This document shows positions 60,701 through 64,000 of a stretch of DNA of 64,000 nt, one piece after another. The stretch is from Bog-532 sp963720945 (GTDB lineage: Bacteria; Actinomycetota; Actinomycetes; Streptosporangiales; Streptosporangiaceae): assembly GCA_963720945.1 (NCBI GenBank), contig CAVRHH010000032.1, positions 62,001 through 126,000 on the forward strand, written 5' to 3'. Position 1 is the stretch's first letter; the number at the start of each line of letters is the position of its first letter. The notes beneath the pieces were generated by a model. That model saw only the letters and a program-made list of their open reading frames with translations. It was not told where the DNA came from and made no database searches. Both the position numbers and the translations under genes were made by a program.

Positions 60701-61821
60701 CTAAAGCTGAGAGCGTACGTCCCGGGCACGACCAGGCGCGGCTGCCGTAGCGACTCCGGGAACGTCGCGAGCGAGTTTCTCCGCGATGTAGTCGATAAAC
60801 GGATCCAGGGCGTCTTCTGGAATATCGGAGTCCTCAAAATCGAACATGGAGGCGAACCGCTCCCGGACATATGCGGCGCGAACATCAACCGAGTCCAATG
60901 CAGCTGGGCCTGTCCACAGGTAGGTATATACCTCCGTCGCTTGCCTGACGTTCTTGCGGATGCGGCCGGGCCGGGCTGAGCTGCCCAAGCCGGTGAACGC
61001 CATGACGGCCATCGGCATGAGCGCGCGGCTCATATGCTTGTTTGCATAGGCGAGCAACTTCTCGTTTAGAGGAGGCGCCGCGAGATCGGCGGCCAGGAAC
61101 CCGACCGCGGCATCGGCCACCCTGGCCGGTGACCGCCTCGCCCAGGAACGGGAGGGCCGCCAGCGGAGCCTGCCCTTGCGGTGCACGTGGCGGAGAAGAG
61201 TTCCGCCGCTAGCGTGCACAGTGAAGTTAGAGAGCGGAACGTACAGCCTGCGGTAAATGCTGCGTGCTGCCTTGTTTCCATTGACCTTGTCATAGCCTGG
61301 ACCATGTCCCAGACTCCCAAGTGCTTACGGCTGGGCTCGCCGAGCCTCGCCGCGCACGCACGGATCACCCTCGTGGGCACGATTCCGGCGTCCTCAAAAT
61401 AGCCGAACCCATCGCTGAGCGCCTTGATGTTGCTTGCGTGCAGCTGCGCGACAGCCTCAGGCACGCGTCGGCAGTAGAGGCCGAGAAACAGCGTTTCGAC
61501 GCTGGCCCGGGCGAGCATGACTGCGGCTTCCCGCTGCCGTGCCCTGACCGCGCGGCGGGTTTGCCGCTGGAGCCAGAGCAACCGCATCATCGCGAGCTGG
61601 GCAGCTTCGGCGCTGCTGGCATCGGTGCCCGGCCAGGTTCGGAGCGTGACGAGGCCACGAGCCGCCCGGCGCATCCGGTACCTGGTGATCAGGTCAGGGC
61701 ACGGCAGGAAGCCGAGAATCGCGACCCGGAGAAACGGCATGACCCGCTTCACGATCCAGAACCGCCCAGGCGGCGGCTCCGCAGCCTGGCCTCTCACGTC
61801 ACTTGTCGTCATGAGATCCAT
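60701..61821 (-). pseudogene. Unknown ~370-residue protein split by one frameshift
   Basis: ATG/GTG 61821 to about 61298 encodes the N-terminal part (RAARGLVTLRTWPGTDASSA, VMLARASVETLFLGLYCRRV, LSDGFGYFEDAGIVPTRVIR). From there the balanced-composition frame shifts by one base: NGNKAARSIYRRLYVPLSNF, HASGGTLLRHVHRKGRLRWR and DAAVGFLAADLAAPPLNEKL, to the stop at 60701. One missing base near 61298 joins them. The sequence is helical with no recognised domain; FYF/ARASVET-type helices recall uncharacterised phage-defence or HEPN-like proteins, but this is not firm. It is the last gene of the minus-strand TIR cassette, after a 256-bp gap with nothing recognised. Confidence 0.6.
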
Positions 61822-62077
61822 GCAACCGCATCGACCGAGACATCACTGCCTGCCCGGGGCTGCTGCAGATGGGACCCTCGCAGCGAGTCCGTGAGGGCAG
61901 TGGCACGGTGATCTTGATTGGAAAGTGCTTGGGACGACCCATCCTTATCAGTTCGATCATGGCCGGGGTCGTGACCCTGCAGCCTCGGCTCGATCGTCTG
62001 ACGGTGGTTGATGCCGACGGCCATCTCGCCGCCAACCTTCACCGACACCGTACCGGCCGAGAAGAACTCCGAAGAGG

Positions 62078-62542
62078 CTACGCCGCAAAAGGTGCCCCGC
62101 ATATCAGGCAGTGAATCCGGGCAATTGCTTCCTCAGAAACCTTCACGGGCTCCCAGGGATGGCACGGCGGGGCGAGGATGATCATGTCGTTCGGCTCCTG
62201 GAGCGCAGTTGGCGGCTCCGGTTCATCAAGCTGTCCACGCTCATAAGTTAGGCCCTTGACCCCTTGGAATGCTTTCTCCATCTCGTCCGATAGCTCGCCG
62301 AGCGCAGGCCCGGCGATGGATTCCTGGATGAAGGTCAGTTGCGCCTCTGTCCACCACTGGTCGGGCTTGGCGGAGCCGCCGCAGCGGGGGCAGTAATAGA
62401 CGGGCGGATCTGTCTCGTCGTCAGGCCGGTCCGCCGTCGGCCCTTGATGCCACTTGAATTGCTGGAGACAATGCGGGCACTCACGACGCAGAAAGCCGTC
62501 ATCGTCAAGCGGGAGCTGAACCGAGTAACTGCCCATTCTCAA
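62078..62542 (-). CDS. Zinc-ribbon protein in the TIR cassette
   Basis: 154 residues. Three CxxC pairs: RRECPHCLQQFKWH, YYCPRCGGSAKPDQWW and RIHCLICGAPF, plus PPCHPW, so one or two zinc sites are likely. The middle is acidic and helical. No catalytic motif seen. Start ATG 62542 overlaps the stop of the upstream gene (ATGA at 62539-62542), so the two are translationally coupled. An adaptor or nucleic-acid-binding role is possible; function unknown. Confidence 0.7.
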   Translation of the reverse strand: MRMGSYSVQLPLDDDGFLRRECPHCLQQFKWHQGPTADRPDDETDPPVYYCPRCGGSAKPDQWWTEAQLTFIQESIAGPALGELSDEMEKAFQGVKGLTYERGQLDEPEPPTALQEPNDMIILAPPCHPWEPVKVSEEAIARIHCLICGAPFAA

Positions 62543-62826
62543 CCGGCCAGATCAACGAAGGCTTCTTCACGCACCGCGTTGCCCGCAGCAGTACGGCCGG
62601 TAATGGCCAAGTCGAAGAAAGAAACGTTCCTAGGCATCGTGAGCGAGCAGATAAGCGTGAGGCTCTTGCCCGCCGGGAGCTTGGGTACCGGAAACCCAGG
62701 GTCCGCGATGCGGAATCCTTGAAGCTCCTCAGGGAGCTCGATGTCAAGGTCATAGATAAATTCTGACCCTTGATTGATTATCTCCAGCCGACCGCCGTTG
62801 GATCGCTTATGGAATCGTGCGTCCAA
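62539..62826 (-). CDS. Small beta-rich protein in the TIR cassette, unknown
   Basis: 95 residues. DARFHKRSNGGRLEIINQGS, FIYDLDIELPEELQGF, KLPAGKSLTLICSLTMPRNV and FFDLAITGRTAAGNAVREEA: alternating hydrophobic strands suggest an Ig- or CARDB-like beta sandwich. No catalytic residues. It starts 41 bp after the TIR-like gene and overlaps the zinc-ribbon gene by 4 bp, so the three form one operon. Confidence 0.65.
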   Translation of the reverse strand: MDARFHKRSNGGRLEIINQGSEFIYDLDIELPEELQGFRIADPGFPVPKLPAGKSLTLICSLTMPRNVSFFDLAITGRTAAGNAVREEAFVDLAG

Positions 62827-62867
62827 ACGTACTCCCCTCGGAGCCCCGGACCCGGGAAGGCGCTTGC

Positions 62868-63485
62868 CTAGCGGCAGACCGCCTCCAGGAGGCGGGGCAG
62901 AGTGAAGTCCCCCGCAGTCAGCCAGTGCTCGCCTGCCAGGGTGACTTCACAGCCAGCGCTTTCCAACCGCTGGGCCAGGTCCTTCCGCTTAGAGGCGGTG
63001 TCGTCGATCCGGACCGCATGCCTGCCTGCGACGTCGCTGAACGGCCGAAGCTTCCCGAACTCCACCAGCACGGTCCGCTTCGCGTCCCGCCCCATCGCCA
63101 TGCCAGCTTCGAACAGAACGTTCGGCCGGGCCTGTGCTAGCGGTTCCGTCTCCGGGTCACCTTCGCCGCTCGCATATTCGCTACGCAGATATGCGACGTC
63201 GTCCGGCGTCAACAACACCACCACGGCCTGCGCGGCGGCAAACGCGCTATCGAGTACCTGCCCTATATACGGCGATCCCTCGCCGGTCATCTTCACGGCA
63301 ACGGACCACTCGATGGGGTCCAGGCCGATCGACCGCAGGAAGGTGAACATAGCAGCCCGGGCGGCGGCGTTGCGCCCATGGACAACGAACACCTTACGCG
63401 CACGATTGGGATCAACAGCCGCAGCCGTCACCGGGGCCCCTTCATCGTCGTCGGCATCCAGAGCCCCTATATCATTCCACGACAA
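62868..63485 (-). CDS. TIR-like nucleotide-binding protein (CAP12/PCTIR-type domain)
   Basis: 205 residues from TTG 63485; the frame is open upstream and a GTG at residue 19 is an alternative. The TIR-like domain spans most of the protein: KVFVVHGRNAAARAAMFTFL at 31-50, EWSVAVKMTGEGSPYIGQVL, VVVLLTPDDVAYLRSEYASG, QARPNVLFEAGMAMGRDAKR, TVLVEFGKLRPFSDVAGRH and a C-terminal LAQRLESAGCEV. This family includes NADase effectors in cyclic-nucleotide immune systems. At residue 76 the sequence has Gln (YIGQVLD) where relatives I recall carry the catalytic Glu, so activity may be lost; alignment is needed. No cyclase gene is visible in the window. Confidence 0.8.
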   Translation of the reverse strand: MSWNDIGALDADDDEGAPVTAAAVDPNRARKVFVVHGRNAAARAAMFTFLRSIGLDPIEWSVAVKMTGEGSPYIGQVLDSAFAAAQAVVVLLTPDDVAYLRSEYASGEGDPETEPLAQARPNVLFEAGMAMGRDAKRTVLVEFGKLRPFSDVAGRHAVRIDDTASKRKDLAQRLESAGCEVTLAGEHWLTAGDFTLPRLLEAVCR

Positions 63486-63533
63486 CGAGGGTGCTTCTGA
63501 CCTTGCGGTTCTTGCTTCCTCCCGCAGACAAGG

Positions 63534-63561
63534 CTCGAACCCCTGACCCCTGCTTGCAAAG
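63534..63561 (-). other. tRNA-Ala(TGC) partial copy (probable att scar)
   Basis: CTCGAACCCCTGACCC then CTGCTTGCAAAG repeats 28 bases of the tRNA-Ala at 58617-58689, from T-arm to anticodon loop, with one T deleted. No acceptor or D-arm is present, so it is not a functional tRNA. It lies about 50 bp upstream of the TIR-like gene start and marks another possible integration boundary. Confidence 0.7.
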
Positions 63562-63773
63562 ATCGTTGACGTAGTGCCCCGGCCTCGACTTTCCCAGGTG
63601 AGAAGCCCTGTTGCTTGTCTGCGATGAGTGACCGCGATTAACCACCGACCGCCATACGATCGGGCACATCACGGGCACGGCCGCCCACTAGCGGTGTTGG
63701 ACGGACTCCGGGTTCGCCACGCTTTCTGCCGACTGAACCACCGCCGCACGTCGGGCACAGCCTGCCCGAGACT

Positions 63774-64000
63774 TCACCCTGTCGGCCTGTGGGCAGAAAT
63801 TAGTGGCGAAACCGCGTCACGCAGGCGCCGAAGCTCTCGCACTACGAGATCTTCTGGGTCGGTAAAGACTAGAGCCCCGTCAGCGCGGCGCACCGCGCTC
63901 TCCGCCACCTGCCATGCGTCTGGCGCTTGCTCACGACGATCGCTCGTCGTATCGGCGTCTTCGGTCTTCCCGAAGGCCTTTACATCATTGCGAAGCTGCT
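63774..64000 (-). CDS. Unknown protein, C-terminal end only (runs off the window)
   Basis: A minus-strand frame open at the right edge gives 75 residues to TGA 63774: QLRNDVKAFGKTEDADTTSD, RREQAPDAWQVAESAVRRAD, GALVFTDPEDLVVRELRRLR and DAVSPLISAHRPTG. The balanced composition and regular heptad-like charge pattern suggest real coding. No domain recognised. Upstream gene body lies beyond 64000; it would be the next member to the right of the TIR cassette. Confidence 0.45.
   Translation of the reverse strand, partial: QLRNDVKAFGKTEDADTTSDRREQAPDAWQVAESAVRRADGALVFTDPEDLVVRELRRLRDAVSPLISAHRPTG

Noticed and set aside
63534..63561. A possible second tRNA-Ala gene
   Set aside because: Only T-arm to anticodon loop is present, with a deletion; no acceptor or D-arm, so scored as a scar.
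63472..63678. Small minus-strand gene upstream of the TIR-like gene
   Set aside because: It spans the tRNA-Ala scar, lacks a ribosome-binding site and has no conserved features.

Overview
The window is a high-GC (roughly 70%) actinomycete chromosome segment. It carries a PASTA-kinase/FHA/PstP/RodA/PbpA cluster, CrgA, a class E sortase, a WhiB regulator, a DLW-39 microprotein, the ATP-independent proteasome activator Bpa and an imuA'-imuB-dnaE2 mutasome. This fits a filamentous actinomycete, perhaps near Streptosporangiales or Thermomonosporaceae; the genus cannot be named from the sequence alone.

Layout. 1-4.3 kb is an accessory segment: a transporter tail, an SDR with an altered active site, an IS481-type transposase fragment, a small conserved gene and an SAM methyltransferase. 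Two 107/108-bp direct repeats flank the last three, next to tRNA-Ser(TGA). 4.6-9.6 kb holds a proline-rich MinD/ParA-like ATPase, a quinone oxidoreductase, bpa and pheA. 9.7-14.0 kb is an overlapping operon of three glycosyltransferases (GT2, two GT-C) plus a DUF4446 gene. 14-18 kb holds a STAS/HATPase anti-sigma pair, a polysaccharide-export-type ABC ATPase and a PAS-GAF-PAS histidine kinase. 18.2-24.4 kb has a universal stress protein and the mutasome, headed by a near-consensus LexA box.

25.5-34.9 kb is the conserved growth and division operon: tRNA-Leu(CAG), fhaA, fhaB, pstP, rodA, pbpA, a PknA-like kinase and pknB. The ORFs from fhaB to the PknA-like kinase overlap by 4 bp. It is followed by a microprotein, sortase, crgA, rhomboid protease, cyclophilin and a DUF5324-like protein. 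38.4-43.1 kb is less orderly: a GntR regulator that has lost its stop, a third GT-C enzyme, and a heavily frameshifted two-gene module resembling an actinobacterial toxin-like protein and its small partner. 43.1-47.9 kb has a large HerA/DUF87 ATPase, a WhiB protein and a DNA methyltransferase. 47.9-58.5 kb is metabolic and repair content: SDR, Fpg/Nei glycosylase, TPP riboswitch with a CytX-type permease, CbbX, exonuclease III, EamA and Lrp, a flavin-binding protein, TetR and an NmrA reductase.

58.6-64 kb runs from tRNA-Ala(TGC) and DLW-39, normally gyrA-neighbourhood markers, into an integration hotspot. It contains an integrase remnant, 3'-half copies of tRNA-Ile(GAT) and tRNA-Ala(TGC), and between them a minus-strand cassette with a TIR-like protein. 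That cassette and the HerA/methyltransferase locus are the best candidates for uncharacterised systems.

Several genes carry a single-base frameshift (imuB, eamA, kinase N-terminus, pknB tail, the 61-kb gene). Some sit at G/C runs or hairpins, so sequencing error must be separated from true decay before biological conclusions are drawn.
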